Below, one piece after another: positions 15,802 to 25,454 of a DNA stretch of 64,000 nucleotides. Both the position numbers and the translations under genes were made by a program. Positions within the stretch are counted from its first letter, which is position 1, and every line of letters starts with the position of its first letter. The DNA comes from Lachnospiraceae bacterium (GTDB taxonomy: Bacteria; Bacillota; Clostridia; Lachnospirales; Lachnospiraceae), in contig CAJTIU010000012.1 in the NCBI GenBank assembly GCA_910576335.1, positions 87,817-151,816 on the forward strand, in the 5' to 3' direction. The notes beneath the pieces were generated by a model, which did no database searches, was not told the origin of the DNA, and saw nothing but the letters and a program-made list of their open reading frames with translations.

Positions 15802-18051
15802 ATGAAAATGAGAAAGCATGAAAAATACGTAAGGCGTCTGGCGGCACTTTTACTATCTGCCGTACTGGCGGCAGGTTTATTATCCGGCTGTGGCAAGGGA
15901 AAAACGGAGGAGCAGAATAAAGAGAATACTTCCGTAAAAGGCCGTTATGTGGAAGCGGATATAGAGCTGCCTATACAGGATGGTGAAAAAATCCTGAATA
16001 TGGTGAAATCAAAAGACGGAAATCCGGTCTTATTCTCACAGGCGGAAGGGGGGCAGGTATTCCGTTATGAGTATAAGGAAGGGGATTGGGAACTGGCCCA
16101 GCTGGACTGGATAACCCAGCTTTATGACGGCCAGAATTTTCATCTGCAGGAGATACAGGAAACAAAGGAAGGGATACAGGTTGCAAGAGGTACAGATGAA
16201 GAGATGCTTACGCATATCGCAAGAAGTGAGGACGGACAGACGGGAGCAGAACAGACCATTCCTTATCTTAGCCAGCAGGGCGATACCGGATACCCTGCAG
16301 TGACTAATCTTCAGATTGACGGTGCAGGAAATTACTGGATGAGCGATCTGTACCAGTCAAAGGTGGTAGTGATCGACGCATCTACTATGGAAGTCATGCA
16401 GGAGATTAACAGTGTAGAAGGGAATTCCAGTGAACAGAGGATGCTTTTTGCGGCAGAGAATGGGGATATGGCAGCGAATACGGAGGAGGGTGTCATTACA
16501 ATTTATGATTCGGAAGCCGCAGAGAAGGGAACTATGAAGATAGACCAACAGGAGGGGATCATGATGTGCGGTGATGAAGAAAACTGGCATATCATTTCCG
16601 GGGAAGGCATCACGCGCATGGTATTGGGCAATGAGGTTGGGGAAGTAATCCTGGATGGCACAATGGCGTCAATGGGTTCTTCTTTGAACCGTATAACGGG
16701 AATCATAAAAGGGCAGGAGGATGATTTTTATGTCCTTTACAGCCAGCCAAAGGCGTCAACATGGAGCCTTATGCATTATACATATGACGCTGAGGCAATG
16801 GCAGTCCCTGAGAACACGCTGAGAGTATTCGGCCTTTCGGAAAATGCGACAGTAGAGGATGCGCTTCTCGGATTCCAGAAAACACATCCGGATGTTAAAG
16901 TAGAGTTCCTGACTTCGGGAAAAGAAGAAGGGATTACGATGGACGATATCCGTTCTCTGAACACAGAGCTGCTTGGAGGAAACGGGGCGGATGTGCTTCT
17001 GTTAGACGGACTCTCGGCAGAGTCATATATCGATAAGGGAATCCTGGCTGACCTGACAGACCTGGCAGACGGGCTGATGGCGCAGGAGTCGTATCTGGAG
17101 TCGATACTGAAAAGCACAGCGCAAAAAGATGGGAAGATATATGGGATGCCGGTGAAATTCAGCGTGCCAGTTATATATGGGGATGAAAATACGAAGGGAG
17201 CGCTGTCATCCCTTGACAGTCTGAAATCCTACTTGGAAGAACATCCGGAGGCAAGCATTTTTGGAATCGCGCAGAGAGATTATATCCGTGATTTCTTATT
17301 TCAGATGTATCAGGATGAGATTATCAAAGAGGATGGCAAGGTTGACCAGGAGAAGCTTGCAGATCTGCTGGAGATTGAAGTAAAGATTGCGGCAAATGCA
17401 CGGGCGGAAGTATTCGAAGAGGATGGGTCAGCACAGATGGATATGGGAACAGCAGCAAAGATCTTCCAGCAGGATATGTTCAGCAATGGAGGAAGTGCTG
17501 CAATTATCAATCATCCGGATAGTGTTGCCACGAGTAAGATTGCGAGTGTGACGGATATGATGACTCCTTATACGCTTATGCGTAAGATGAGCCTTTCACC
17601 GGATACATTGGAGGGGCTTTATATACCGAAAGGAATTGTAGGAATTAATAAAGACACAAAACAAAAGGAAATAGCAGAGGAATTCGTGAAGTATCTGTTT
17701 TCGCCGGAAGTACAAGGCAAGCCAGTGGGTGACGGGCTGTCAGTATTGGAATCTGGAATGGGGATCCTCAAGGAGGAACTGGCAAGTGAATATGCAACAG
17801 GACTTGTGACCATGTCAAGTTGGAAGTTTGAAGGTGAGGAAGAGATTGTGCTAGATGTAAGCTATCCGACAGAGGAGGAGGTCGATGGCCTGATTACCAT
17901 ATGCCGTACATTAAAAAAGCCGGCTACACAGGACTGTGTCATCTGGAATATTTATCAGACAGAGGCAGATGAATGTCTGGGAGGAAATATTGATGCAAAA
18001 ACGGCAGCGAAAAACATCGCACAGAAAGTGGATACGTACCTTGCGGAATAA
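15802..18051 (+). CDS. Extracellular solute-binding lipoprotein with N-terminal propeller-like domain
   Basis: A 749-residue protein, much longer than the usual 420-550 for sugar-binding proteins. A signal peptide ends at lipobox LLSGC (Cys30). Residues 50-335 contain repeating strand-turn units (LQIDGAGNYWMSDLYQSKVV, LFAAENGDMAANTEEGVITI, ITGIIKGQEDDFYVLYS) that suggest a beta-propeller. Residues 340-749 are a type-1 substrate-binding domain (LRVFGLSENATVEDALLGFQ, DVLLLDGLSAESYIDKGILA, KIYGMPVKFSVPVIYG). Two MalF/MalG-like permease genes follow with overlapping or adjoining starts, so it is the binding component of that importer. No ATPase gene is in the operon; a shared MsmK-like ATPase elsewhere is usual for this class. 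Ligand unknown. Confidence 0.8.
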   Translation: MKMRKHEKYVRRLAALLLSAVLAAGLLSGCGKGKTEEQNKENTSVKGRYVEADIELPIQDGEKILNMVKSKDGNPVLFSQAEGGQVFRYEYKEGDWELAQLDWITQLYDGQNFHLQEIQETKEGIQVARGTDEEMLTHIARSEDGQTGAEQTIPYLSQQGDTGYPAVTNLQIDGAGNYWMSDLYQSKVVVIDASTMEVMQEINSVEGNSSEQRMLFAAENGDMAANTEEGVITIYDSEAAEKGTMKIDQQEGIMMCGDEENWHIISGEGITRMVLGNEVGEVILDGTMASMGSSLNRITGIIKGQEDDFYVLYSQPKASTWSLMHYTYDAEAMAVPENTLRVFGLSENATVEDALLGFQKTHPDVKVEFLTSGKEEGITMDDIRSLNTELLGGNGADVLLLDGLSAESYIDKGILADLTDLADGLMAQESYLESILKSTAQKDGKIYGMPVKFSVPVIYGDENTKGALSSLDSLKSYLEEHPEASIFGIAQRDYIRDFLFQMYQDEIIKEDGKVDQEKLADLLEIEVKIAANARAEVFEEDGSAQMDMGTAAKIFQQDMFSNGGSAAIINHPDSVATSKIASVTDMMTPYTLMRKMSLSPDTLEGLYIPKGIVGINKDTKQKEIAEEFVKYLFSPEVQGKPVGDGLSVLESGMGILKEELASEYATGLVTMSSWKFEGEEEIVLDVSYPTEEEVDGLITICRTLKKPATQDCVIWNIYQTEADECLGGNIDAKTAAKNIAQKVDTYLAE

Positions 18052-18928
18052 GAAGGTGTCTGCAGGATGGGGCAGGGAGGTCAGGAACGGATATCTGTTC
18101 CTGCTCCCAAGCCTCCTGGGAACAGGAGGCTTTGTGCTGATTCCGTTTCTGGATGTTGTCAAAAGATCTTTCCAGCAGGCAGTAGGCAGTGGATTTGTCG
18201 GCATGGAGAATTACCGGATGGTGATGGAGAATGAAGCATTCCGCCTGGCGGCAGGGAATACGGCAAGATTCATGGCGGTCTGCCTGCCCCTGCTTCTGGT
18301 TCTGTCGCTTGGAACGGCGGTTTTAGTGGGCCATGTGACAAAGTTTCAGAGATGGATGAAGACAGGATTTCTTCTTCCGATGGCGATTCCGGCGGCATCT
18401 GTGGTGGTTTTCTTTCAGATGGTATTTGACGAAAAGGGATGGCTCGGGCAGCTTGTAGGAGCATTCGGGATCACAGGGCGTGACTGGCTTGCGTCAGACT
18501 TGGCATTCTGGATACTGGTTGCATGTTATATATGGAAAAATCTTGGCTATGACATGATACTCTGGCTTGCGGGTCTTGGTGCAATCCCAGAGGAGCAATA
18601 TGAGGCGGCAAGGGTGCAGGGGGCGGGAGAATGGGCCTGTTTCTGGTATATTACCCTGCCGCAGCTAAAAGAAACGACATTTGTAACGGGGCTTCTTTCG
18701 TTTGTTAATGCATTCCGGGTATTTCGGGAGGCGTATTTGTTGGCGGGAGATTACCCTCATGAAAGTATTTATATGCTGCAGCATCTCTTTAACAACTGGT
18801 TTGTGAATCTGGATATCCAGAAGATGACGGCTGCTGCGGTGATGTTAGTCATTTTGACAGGAGGGATACTGGGTGCGGAAGAATGGTGGAAAAATCATAC
18901 AAATAAAATTGAAGAACGGAGGCTATAA
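17993..18928 (+). CDS. Sugar-type ABC transporter permease (MalF-like)
   Basis: A 311-residue membrane protein. ATG 17993 is chosen for GGGAGGAAA ten bases upstream; it overlaps the binding-protein gene by 59 bases. About six helices are visible (GYLFLLPSLLGTGGFVLIPF, FMAVCLPLLLVLSLGTAVLV and others). The EAA loop that contacts the ATPase is present near the C-terminus (EEQYEAARVQGAGEWACFWY, then ITLPQ). The C-terminus ends in a charged tail. Works with the MalG-like permease downstream. Confidence 0.85.
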   Translation: MQKRQRKTSHRKWIRTLRNKKVSAGWGREVRNGYLFLLPSLLGTGGFVLIPFLDVVKRSFQQAVGSGFVGMENYRMVMENEAFRLAAGNTARFMAVCLPLLLVLSLGTAVLVGHVTKFQRWMKTGFLLPMAIPAASVVVFFQMVFDEKGWLGQLVGAFGITGRDWLASDLAFWILVACYIWKNLGYDMILWLAGLGAIPEEQYEAARVQGAGEWACFWYITLPQLKETTFVTGLLSFVNAFRVFREAYLLAGDYPHESIYMLQHLFNNWFVNLDIQKMTAAAVMLVILTGGILGAEEWWKNHTNKIEERRL

Positions 18929-18929
18929 A

Positions 18930-19772
18930 GTGCTGGCGCAGTGGGCTCTAAGGCTATTCCTTCTGATTGTCCTTGCGGTTATGGTGTTTCCGCTTTTTAT
19001 GCTTACTGCAAATTCTTTGATGGGAAGACAGGAGCTTCTGGAGACATGCGGCGCGGTGCTTGCAGACTATGGGGAAAATGCAAAGCTGCGAATTTTTCCC
19101 ATGTATCCGACTCTGCGCGCTTATGTACGCCTTTTACTGGATTCACCGGAGTATTTTACCGCGTTTTGGAATTCTATGATACAGACCGTTCTGGTTCTGG
19201 CAGGTCAGCTCCTTGCGGCGGTACCTGCGGCATGGGCGTTTTCCCAGTTCCGTTTTCCGGGGAAGAAGGTGTTGTGGTTTCTGTATATGCTTCTGATGAT
19301 CCTGCCGTTTCAGGTAACAATGGTATCGGGGTATCTGGTTCTGAATACGATGGATTTAATGGACACCCGTGCCGCGGTGATCCTGCCGGGGATCTTCTCC
19401 ACACTGCCGGTATTTATCCTGCAGAAGACATTTGCCGGTATTCCAAGGGAACTGTTGGAGGCGGCAAGGATTGACGGAGCCGGAGACCTGAGGATATTCG
19501 TATATATGGGAATACCGCTGGGGATGCCCGGAATTTTCTCTATTCTGATACTGGGATTCTTGGAATATTGGAATGCAATTGAGCAGCCAATGACATACCT
19601 TAAGACAGAGGCGTTATGGCCCCTGTCACTGTATCTGCCGCAGATGGTAAATACGGAGATTGCGGCAGCATTTGCAGCATCCATTGTAACATTACTCCCG
19701 GCGCTGCTCTTGTTCTTCTATGGCCAGGACAGCCTGGAACAGGGAATCGTGGCATCCGGAGTGAAGGCTTAG
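18930..19772 (+). CDS. Sugar-type ABC transporter permease (MalG-like)
   Basis: A 280-residue membrane protein. GTG 18930 is chosen: CGGAGG lies seven bases before it and it follows the previous stop by one base, whereas ATG 18873 lies well inside the upstream gene with no site. Helices include LRLFLLIVLAVMVFPLFML and VLWFLYMLLMILPFQVTMV; the EAA loop reads RELLEAARIDGAGDLRIFVY. Second half of the importer pore. Confidence 0.85.
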   Translation: MLAQWALRLFLLIVLAVMVFPLFMLTANSLMGRQELLETCGAVLADYGENAKLRIFPMYPTLRAYVRLLLDSPEYFTAFWNSMIQTVLVLAGQLLAAVPAAWAFSQFRFPGKKVLWFLYMLLMILPFQVTMVSGYLVLNTMDLMDTRAAVILPGIFSTLPVFILQKTFAGIPRELLEAARIDGAGDLRIFVYMGIPLGMPGIFSILILGFLEYWNAIEQPMTYLKTEALWPLSLYLPQMVNTEIAAAFAASIVTLLPALLLFFYGQDSLEQGIVASGVKA

Positions 19773-19859
19773 CCCTTTTTACAGGGATGCCAATGGGTTC
19801 GCTTGTTTAGGATTTCTTATCGATGAAGACAAGACACTAATTATGGAAGGATTGACGAA

Positions 19860-21278
19860 GTGGACAGGAAAAAAACGATAAATCAAAAATGGATGATACG
19901 GATTATCGCCGGATTTCTGGTCATTATGGCGGCCGGCGGAGTGATTTCCAGAGCAGCTGCCTCTATGCTGGTGGCTCAGGTAGGAGTGGAGAAAGTGGGA
20001 CGCGGAAAGCTGTCCTATTCTTACGATGGGAGCGGTACTGTGGTGACAGTACAGCAGGATCAGATATTTTTATGGTCTGACCAGCAGGTAGAATGGGTAG
20101 CAGAGCCGGGCAGTACAGTAAAAGCCGGGAAGCGTCTGGTTCAGTTCCGTAAGGAGTATCTGCAGCAGTCAATTGATAAGAAACAGGCTGAGCTGAACCA
20201 GTTGGAGCTGCAGGTATCACAGCAGCAGTTATCTGCGAGGGAACCGGCGAGGGTTCCTGCAACAGCCGGGGCAGGCCAGACGCTTACCGAGGCGCAGCTT
20301 GAGCTTCAGACAGCCCAGCAGAAAGCAGCGGAAGCGGAGGCAGCCTACAACCAGTTTATCAATTCGGCTGTGCCGGACGGGGAAGATGGTGACGCGGATG
20401 ATATCAGAATGTCGAAGCAGCAGGAACTGGAGGCTGCACTTCAGGAAGCAAATGCTGGTGTGCAGGCTGCCCAGCAGGCGGTAAATCAGGCGCAGAATGC
20501 CTATGAACTGGCAAGACAGGAGGACGCAGCCCAGAATACAAATGCGGCAAATGCGGCCCAGGCAGCACTTTTGGGAGCGGAAGCAGCGCAGGTACAGGTT
20601 GATCAGGCGAGGAAAGAACTGGAACGTCTTCAGTCTTATCAGGCAGCAGAAGGAAAGATCTGCGCAGTTTCGGATTGTATCGTTTTGCAGGTGGGTGTGC
20701 AGGTTGGAGCAGTTACTACCGGTTCGGAAGTTTTTGTGACTGGCAGCGGAGGATTCCAGCTAAAGGGTATGGTCAGGGAAGAAGATAAAGAAAAATTAAA
20801 AACTGGCGCCGAAGTGGGAGTCCAGCTTGCCGCAGGGAAGAAAAAAACTGTAAAGATTGAATCCATAGGAATGGAGACCGGTGAAACAGCCGGGGCAGGC
20901 AGCGGGGATAACACGGCTGGCGGCGATACATCTTCCTCCATGCAGATGTTCTGGCGGGCGCCGCTGCCGGAGAATACGAATGTGGGGGGCGGGGAACAGT
21001 TTACCTGGAGCATAGACACATCATCGGAAAAGGAGTATGACCAGATTATTCCGCTTAGCGCACTGCGGGAAGATGCAAATGAAGCTTACTGTCTGATTAT
21101 CTCCGAGGAAGATCGTATGCTTGGCACGCTGCAGACTGCAAAACGTGTCCCGGTTACTGTGCTAGAGAAAGATGCGAAAAGTGCGGCAATCACCTCTACG
21201 CTAACGAACACGGATCAGGTGATTGTGTCTTCTGAGAAGTATGTGGTAGAGGGAGACCGGGTGAGACTGAAAGAGTAA
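19860..21278 (+). CDS. HlyD/MacA-like membrane-fusion (adaptor) protein
   Basis: A 472-residue protein that starts at GTG 19860. One membrane helix near residues 13-32 anchors it; the rest is extracellular. Residues 45-95 and 265-300 are the split lipoyl-like hairpin (VEWVAEPGSTVKAGKRLVQF; CAVSDCIVLQVGVQVGAVTT). Between them lies a Gln/Ala-rich coiled coil (98-265, e.g. AALQEANAGVQAAQQAVNQA). A beta-barrel domain follows, with a Gly/Ser-rich insertion. In Gram-positives such adaptors (YknX type) pair with MacB-like permeases. Here it follows a sugar-type importer and precedes a MacB-core-like protein, with no export ATPase. Confidence 0.8.
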   Translation: MDRKKTINQKWMIRIIAGFLVIMAAGGVISRAAASMLVAQVGVEKVGRGKLSYSYDGSGTVVTVQQDQIFLWSDQQVEWVAEPGSTVKAGKRLVQFRKEYLQQSIDKKQAELNQLELQVSQQQLSAREPARVPATAGAGQTLTEAQLELQTAQQKAAEAEAAYNQFINSAVPDGEDGDADDIRMSKQQELEAALQEANAGVQAAQQAVNQAQNAYELARQEDAAQNTNAANAAQAALLGAEAAQVQVDQARKELERLQSYQAAEGKICAVSDCIVLQVGVQVGAVTTGSEVFVTGSGGFQLKGMVREEDKEKLKTGAEVGVQLAAGKKKTVKIESIGMETGETAGAGSGDNTAGGDTSSSMQMFWRAPLPENTNVGGGEQFTWSIDTSSEKEYDQIIPLSALREDANEAYCLIISEEDRMLGTLQTAKRVPVTVLEKDAKSAAITSTLTNTDQVIVSSEKYVVEGDRVRLKE

Positions 21279-21364
21279 GAATCGATATGCGGCTGATAAT
21301 TATCTATGAAAGAAATGAGAACGAGATTAATGCATTTTGTATGGAAACAGGCATAGGTGAGAGA

Positions 21365-22519
21365 ATGAAAATTAGATGGCAGAAGATCAGAATTCCAGTA
21401 TTGCTGTTGGTATTTATCATGGTGAATGTGTGGATGATAAACGGATTCCTGCAGCTAAAGGAACAGGCAGATATGATTTCCTTATCTTATCCGGCAGGCG
21501 CTGTGACAGAAACAACCTACGATCAGTGGAAAAAAAGTGAAGATAGTGAGATATTTTCAGAAGTGGCAGTCTGGAAAGCGTGTGGTGATTTCAAGGCGCT
21601 GTCCGAGGACACCGGGCACGACCAGAAAGTGTCCTGCTATCAGATAAAAGGACAGCCGGCCGCCATCTTTGGAAAGGAATTGGCTGCCGGAAGATATTTT
21701 ACAGAAGGGGAACGGAACGTCTGTCTGCTTGACCAGGATACGGTCCGGCAGTTATTTGGCTCGGATAATGTGCTGGGGCTGGAAGTCAGGATGGATGAAA
21801 AGGCCTGGCAGATAGTCGGAGTGCTGAAGGGGGATGCTTCCGTCTGCGTGATACCGTCAGAGGAAGAGCAGGCATTTGATGGAATTGTAATCCGAAAAAA
21901 GGAACCGGAGCAGTCAACGAATCAGGCCGTCAGCATGATAGAAGCGTTCTTAGGAAATACGGACGGTCAGCAGATTGACGGTCAGTTGTATTATGTGTTG
22001 TCATGCCTGCTGTATTTTATCATTCTGGCGGTTTCGCTGACAATAATGGGTTTTACAGCGGCAAAGAAAATACGAAGAAAGACAAAAAAGAGGGTGCAGT
22101 CTCAAAAGGAATCTCGTATAACGGAGATAGGCAGACAGTGTGTGCTTCCATTTTGTCTGGCGGCAGCTGTTATGATTCTGATAGCAGGAGTTAATGCGGC
22201 GAATCCAGGCAGTGATTATCTGCCTACTTACTGGTCAGATTTTGAATTTTTCAGCCGGCTTTTTGAAGATAAGGCAGAACAGATCAGGAGTCTTGCCATA
22301 CATCAGGAGTTTTTTGTCTGGCAGAAGATGTTGGTTCTTTGGCGACGGATTCTTTGGGCTGAGATTGTTGCAGGAGTACTGATGATGTTGCTCTGTTTGG
22401 ATGTTCTCTTGCATTTTCCAATGTATGGGAAAAGAAAAAGGCGGAGTCTAGCTGCTCATCTTAGTTATCGGTTCAAACGAGTAAGCAGGCGGGTTCAAAG
22501 CCGCTTGACACAACAATAA
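21365..22519 (+). CDS. Membrane protein with MacB-like extracellular core, no FtsX partner ATPase
   Basis: A 384-residue protein if translation begins at ATG 21365 (AGGTGAGAG precedes it); ATG 21287 is an alternative that adds 26 polar residues. A first helix (RIPVLLLVFIMVNVWMI) is followed by an extracellular domain of about 200 residues like the MacB periplasmic core (IFGKELAAGRYFTEGERNVC, then LFGSDNVLGLEVRMDEKAWQ, IVGVLKG). Three C-terminal helices follow (YVLSCLLYFIILAVSLTIMG, FCLAAAVMILIAGV, ILWAEIVAGVLMMLLCLDVL). The helix layout resembles a half FtsX permease. It ends the five-gene operon. Confidence 0.65.
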   Translation: MKIRWQKIRIPVLLLVFIMVNVWMINGFLQLKEQADMISLSYPAGAVTETTYDQWKKSEDSEIFSEVAVWKACGDFKALSEDTGHDQKVSCYQIKGQPAAIFGKELAAGRYFTEGERNVCLLDQDTVRQLFGSDNVLGLEVRMDEKAWQIVGVLKGDASVCVIPSEEEQAFDGIVIRKKEPEQSTNQAVSMIEAFLGNTDGQQIDGQLYYVLSCLLYFIILAVSLTIMGFTAAKKIRRKTKKRVQSQKESRITEIGRQCVLPFCLAAAVMILIAGVNAANPGSDYLPTYWSDFEFFSRLFEDKAEQIRSLAIHQEFFVWQKMLVLWRRILWAEIVAGVLMMLLCLDVLLHFPMYGKRKRRSLAAHLSYRFKRVSRRVQSRLTQQ

Positions 22520-22615
22520 GGAGTAGTCTATACTCTTGGTGTCCATCCTGGCTTCCTGACCTAATTGACGAAATGTTGACCGAACAGATCAAAATTTGAG
22601 AGGAGAAAACTGTAA

Positions 22616-23074
22616 ATGCAAGTAATAGAATATTTTAGCTGCGACAGACCAGAGCACTGGCTGTGTGAAATCAAGAAAAGCGACTGGAGCGCTGGACAGT
22701 TTCTATATAAATTGTTAAGCGAAAACAAATTTAAAAACGCTGTGGGCGAGCATTCAAAAGTACTGATGCTAACAAATGAAAACGAACTCATTTCATTCTG
22801 TACCTATGCGGAAAAGGACGATATACAACCGACAGAACTGACTCCATGGATTGGATTTGTATACACCTTCCCAAAATACAGGGGACATCACTATGCCGGA
22901 TATTTATTTCAGGAAATTGAAAAAATTGCTAAAGCCGAGAATGTACAGGATATCTTTATATCAACAAACCATACTGGCTTATATGAAAAATATGGATGTG
23001 AATTTTATCAGATGATGAATGATATGGACGGCGAGCCCTCCAGAATTTATAAGAAACACATAAGTTCAAAATAG
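22616..23074 (+). CDS. GNAT-family N-acetyltransferase
   Basis: A 152-residue protein behind GAGAGGAGA. It has the acetyl-CoA-binding core of GNAT enzymes: strand TPWIGFVYTFPKYRGHHYAG, then YLFQEIEKIAKAENVQDIFI, and the C-terminal GLYEKYGCEFYQ. In place of the usual Q/RxxGxG/A it has RGHHYAG. Substrate unknown. It stands alone after the transporter operon and ends near a stem-loop. Confidence 0.85.
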   Translation: MQVIEYFSCDRPEHWLCEIKKSDWSAGQFLYKLLSENKFKNAVGEHSKVLMLTNENELISFCTYAEKDDIQPTELTPWIGFVYTFPKYRGHHYAGYLFQEIEKIAKAENVQDIFISTNHTGLYEKYGCEFYQMMNDMDGEPSRIYKKHISSK

Positions 23075-23128
23075 CATCATAAAAGTGCTGGATTCCTTTC
23101 CTATCTGATACATATTGAACACGGCCCA

Positions 23129-23152
23129 GGAATGCGCCAAACTGCGCATTCC
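23129..23152. repeat. Perfect stem-loop between convergent genes
   Basis: Arms GGAATGCGC and GCGCATTCC with a CAAACT loop, without a following T run. It lies between the convergent GNAT and MutS-like genes; terminator function is uncertain. Confidence 0.4.
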
Positions 23153-23214
23153 GTGAGAACATGATTCGGGAGTGAGGTAATTTGGCTGATTTTTTACAGA
23201 CCCTTCAAAAGATT

Positions 23215-25086
23215 TTACTTAAGGATTCCAGCCATGCGCAGCAGATACCGCGCATTTGTGGTGGTGCAGCGTCCGTTCTTTAATTTGTAATCAAAGAGGA
23301 TCTTGTTTTTTTCATAATTTTCTGTAAAATGATAATTTTTTGCATCTATGTTTAAATCATTTTCCAAATCACACAGCTCAAAGTCATGGGTAGTGATCAT
23401 TGTGAAGGCATAAGGCTTTGAAAGATTTCGTATGGTTTCTTTGGCGGCAAAGATCCTGTCTTTTGAATTTGTCCCTTTATAGATTTCATCGATTAGGGAA
23501 ATCATGGGGATTTGTTTCCTGCTGACTTCAATCATTTGCTTGATGCGCAGCAGTTCAGCATAAAACGTGGAGATGCCCTCATTCACGTTATCCTCTGTGC
23601 GGATGGAGGTGCATAATTCCATAAGAGAGACATGCAGGCCTGACGCAGTGCAGAATCCACCAGCATATGCAAGGGCTAAATTGATGCCTATGCTGCGCAA
23701 AAAGGTTGTTTTCCCGGACATGTTGGAGCCTGTTATGATGCAGGTGTGATGGGTCAGGTTAATATCATTTCCCACTGCCGATGGCTCTTTTAATAGTGGA
23801 TGTCGGATATCAGAAGCCGATAGTATGGGACGTTTGGAATCCTCGATCTCAGGTAAGCAGTGGATCTTTCGGGTATGGGAGATTACGCTTAGGCTTATTA
23901 AAGCTTCTACATTCCCCACTGCCTTAAGCCAGGTCTCCAGGATGTCTCTATAGTTATCTTTCCATTTTTCATAGCATTCCACGCAATAATAATCATGCAA
24001 AAACAGGCTGTTATAGAGCAGGAAGGCATAGATGTTGTGGCGTGAGCATACAGAGTCTGCAAGTGACTCCAACTCTTTTAAGGCAGCAGAAGCAGTGCCA
24101 TTTTTCAACAATGTCTTCTGCAAAGTCCTAAGATAGGAACTATCAAAGGATTCCTGTTCCAAAAGCTGAAATAATTTCCGGTAAGGGGTGATTGTTTTGT
24201 TCATCTGATAGATAGGGGATAATATCTTATTGTTCCAGTAAAATCCAAGGAAGGCAGACATCAATTGGGCAAATGCCAGAAGGGAAAAAAGGGGCATTGT
24301 CAGATGCCTGTGGATTCCCAACAGGGCAAAAAATAAAAGGCTTAGTGTAAGGATGGGGAACAATCTAAGGAGTATCCGGCAAACCATAGGAATATTGTTT
24401 CTTGTTTTCAGGGCATGAAAGAAGTTGTCCAATATTTCTCTGGATTTATCATACTCGATGTTTCTTAGGCGCCTTGCGCCAGTTTCAAGCTCCATGCAGA
24501 ATTTAGGCTTTTGGGACAACTCGGAGGCTGCCTGCTGACGGCTTTGGATCTCATGGGAAATCTGTAAGGCAGAATCCTTTGCAAAACCTTTGTCCGGCAG
24601 GCTCAGCCAGAGGGCAAGCTGATCCTGTCCCCAGATTGTGCTTGCCGTACAGATGTATTGATAGAGGGAGCTTTTTCCAAACAGATCCAAGTCTCTGGTT
24701 TCTAAAATGTTATCACTTAAATAACGCGTTCCGTCCATAGGGAAGCTTTTCCAACCATCATTAAAGCGCGCTAAGTAGTCTTTGAGGACAGACTGGGAAT
24801 CTTTCAGGCATGCCTGTTCTTCTTCCAGTTTGCCGTGATAGCGGATTAGCATGAGAAAGGCAAATCCGAATCCAAGGGCAGCTATGAGGAGGGCAGGTTT
24901 TTTCTGCTGATATCCGAAGAAAAGAAGCAGTCCTGCAATGGCAAAGGTGATGCCGCGTAAAAACGATACCTTGTCGGATTTCAGTGTCAATTCACTTAAT
25001 TTTATTTTGCAGGATTCATAATGTTTCTCATATATAATATGCTTATTAAGTTTGTGATCTTCATCAGTAGTTTTGGTGTTATTCAT
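23215..25086 (-). CDS. Membrane-associated MutS-like ATPase
   Basis: A 623-residue protein from ATG 25086, preceded on the minus strand by AAGGAGA; ATG 25110 lacks a site. The C-terminal third is a MutS ATPase core: Walker A GSNMSGKTT (453-461), the ABC-like ST loop NEGISTFYAELLRIKQM, Walker B MISLIDEIYKGTNS and the TTHDFELCD switch. It lacks the mismatch-recognition and Smr domains. Instead the N-terminal 290 residues carry four hydrophobic helices in two pairs (about 45-82 and 240-285). This matches the little-studied membrane MutS-related group of Firmicutes, whose role is not mismatch repair as far as known. Convergent with the GNAT gene. Confidence 0.8.
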   Translation of the reverse strand: MNNTKTTDEDHKLNKHIIYEKHYESCKIKLSELTLKSDKVSFLRGITFAIAGLLLFFGYQQKKPALLIAALGFGFAFLMLIRYHGKLEEEQACLKDSQSVLKDYLARFNDGWKSFPMDGTRYLSDNILETRDLDLFGKSSLYQYICTASTIWGQDQLALWLSLPDKGFAKDSALQISHEIQSRQQAASELSQKPKFCMELETGARRLRNIEYDKSREILDNFFHALKTRNNIPMVCRILLRLFPILTLSLLFFALLGIHRHLTMPLFSLLAFAQLMSAFLGFYWNNKILSPIYQMNKTITPYRKLFQLLEQESFDSSYLRTLQKTLLKNGTASAALKELESLADSVCSRHNIYAFLLYNSLFLHDYYCVECYEKWKDNYRDILETWLKAVGNVEALISLSVISHTRKIHCLPEIEDSKRPILSASDIRHPLLKEPSAVGNDINLTHHTCIITGSNMSGKTTFLRSIGINLALAYAGGFCTASGLHVSLMELCTSIRTEDNVNEGISTFYAELLRIKQMIEVSRKQIPMISLIDEIYKGTNSKDRIFAAKETIRNLSKPYAFTMITTHDFELCDLENDLNIDAKNYHFTENYEKNKILFDYKLKNGRCTTTNARYLLRMAGILK

Positions 25087-25454
25087 GAGAATCTCCTTAA
25101 GTTTATACAATATCTTTTGCGCAAAGAGGGAATGCTTTGTTTTCGTGCATTTTTCGGGATTTAATCATTTATAGTATATGATTTGGGTGGTTTGAGTATG
25201 ATATAAGCTTTATTACTGATAATGATTCTATCATATATCCACATATAAATCATCTCACTTTTAACTATTTCCTTCATGGCATACTGCTTAAGAGAATATA
25301 GCTTTGTCCGGCAAGTATGAGAATGTATAAAGTGTATAGAAAATGCCTTGCAGCAGATATTACCCATAAAAATAACAGCTGCATGTCACTTCTTGAGCAT
25401 TTCTTGGAATTTATTGGTTATAATGGGTTTATTAAATGTGTGGAGGATAGATGG

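Noticed and set aside
20639..21019. Minus-strand Pro/Ser-rich frame within the adaptor gene
   Set aside because: Composition is the reverse complement of a Gln/Gly/Ala-rich coding region; no start signal.
25317..25454. N-terminal extension of the response regulator at 25455
   Set aside because: The added residues are not receiver-like and the clear ribosome site is before ATG 25455.
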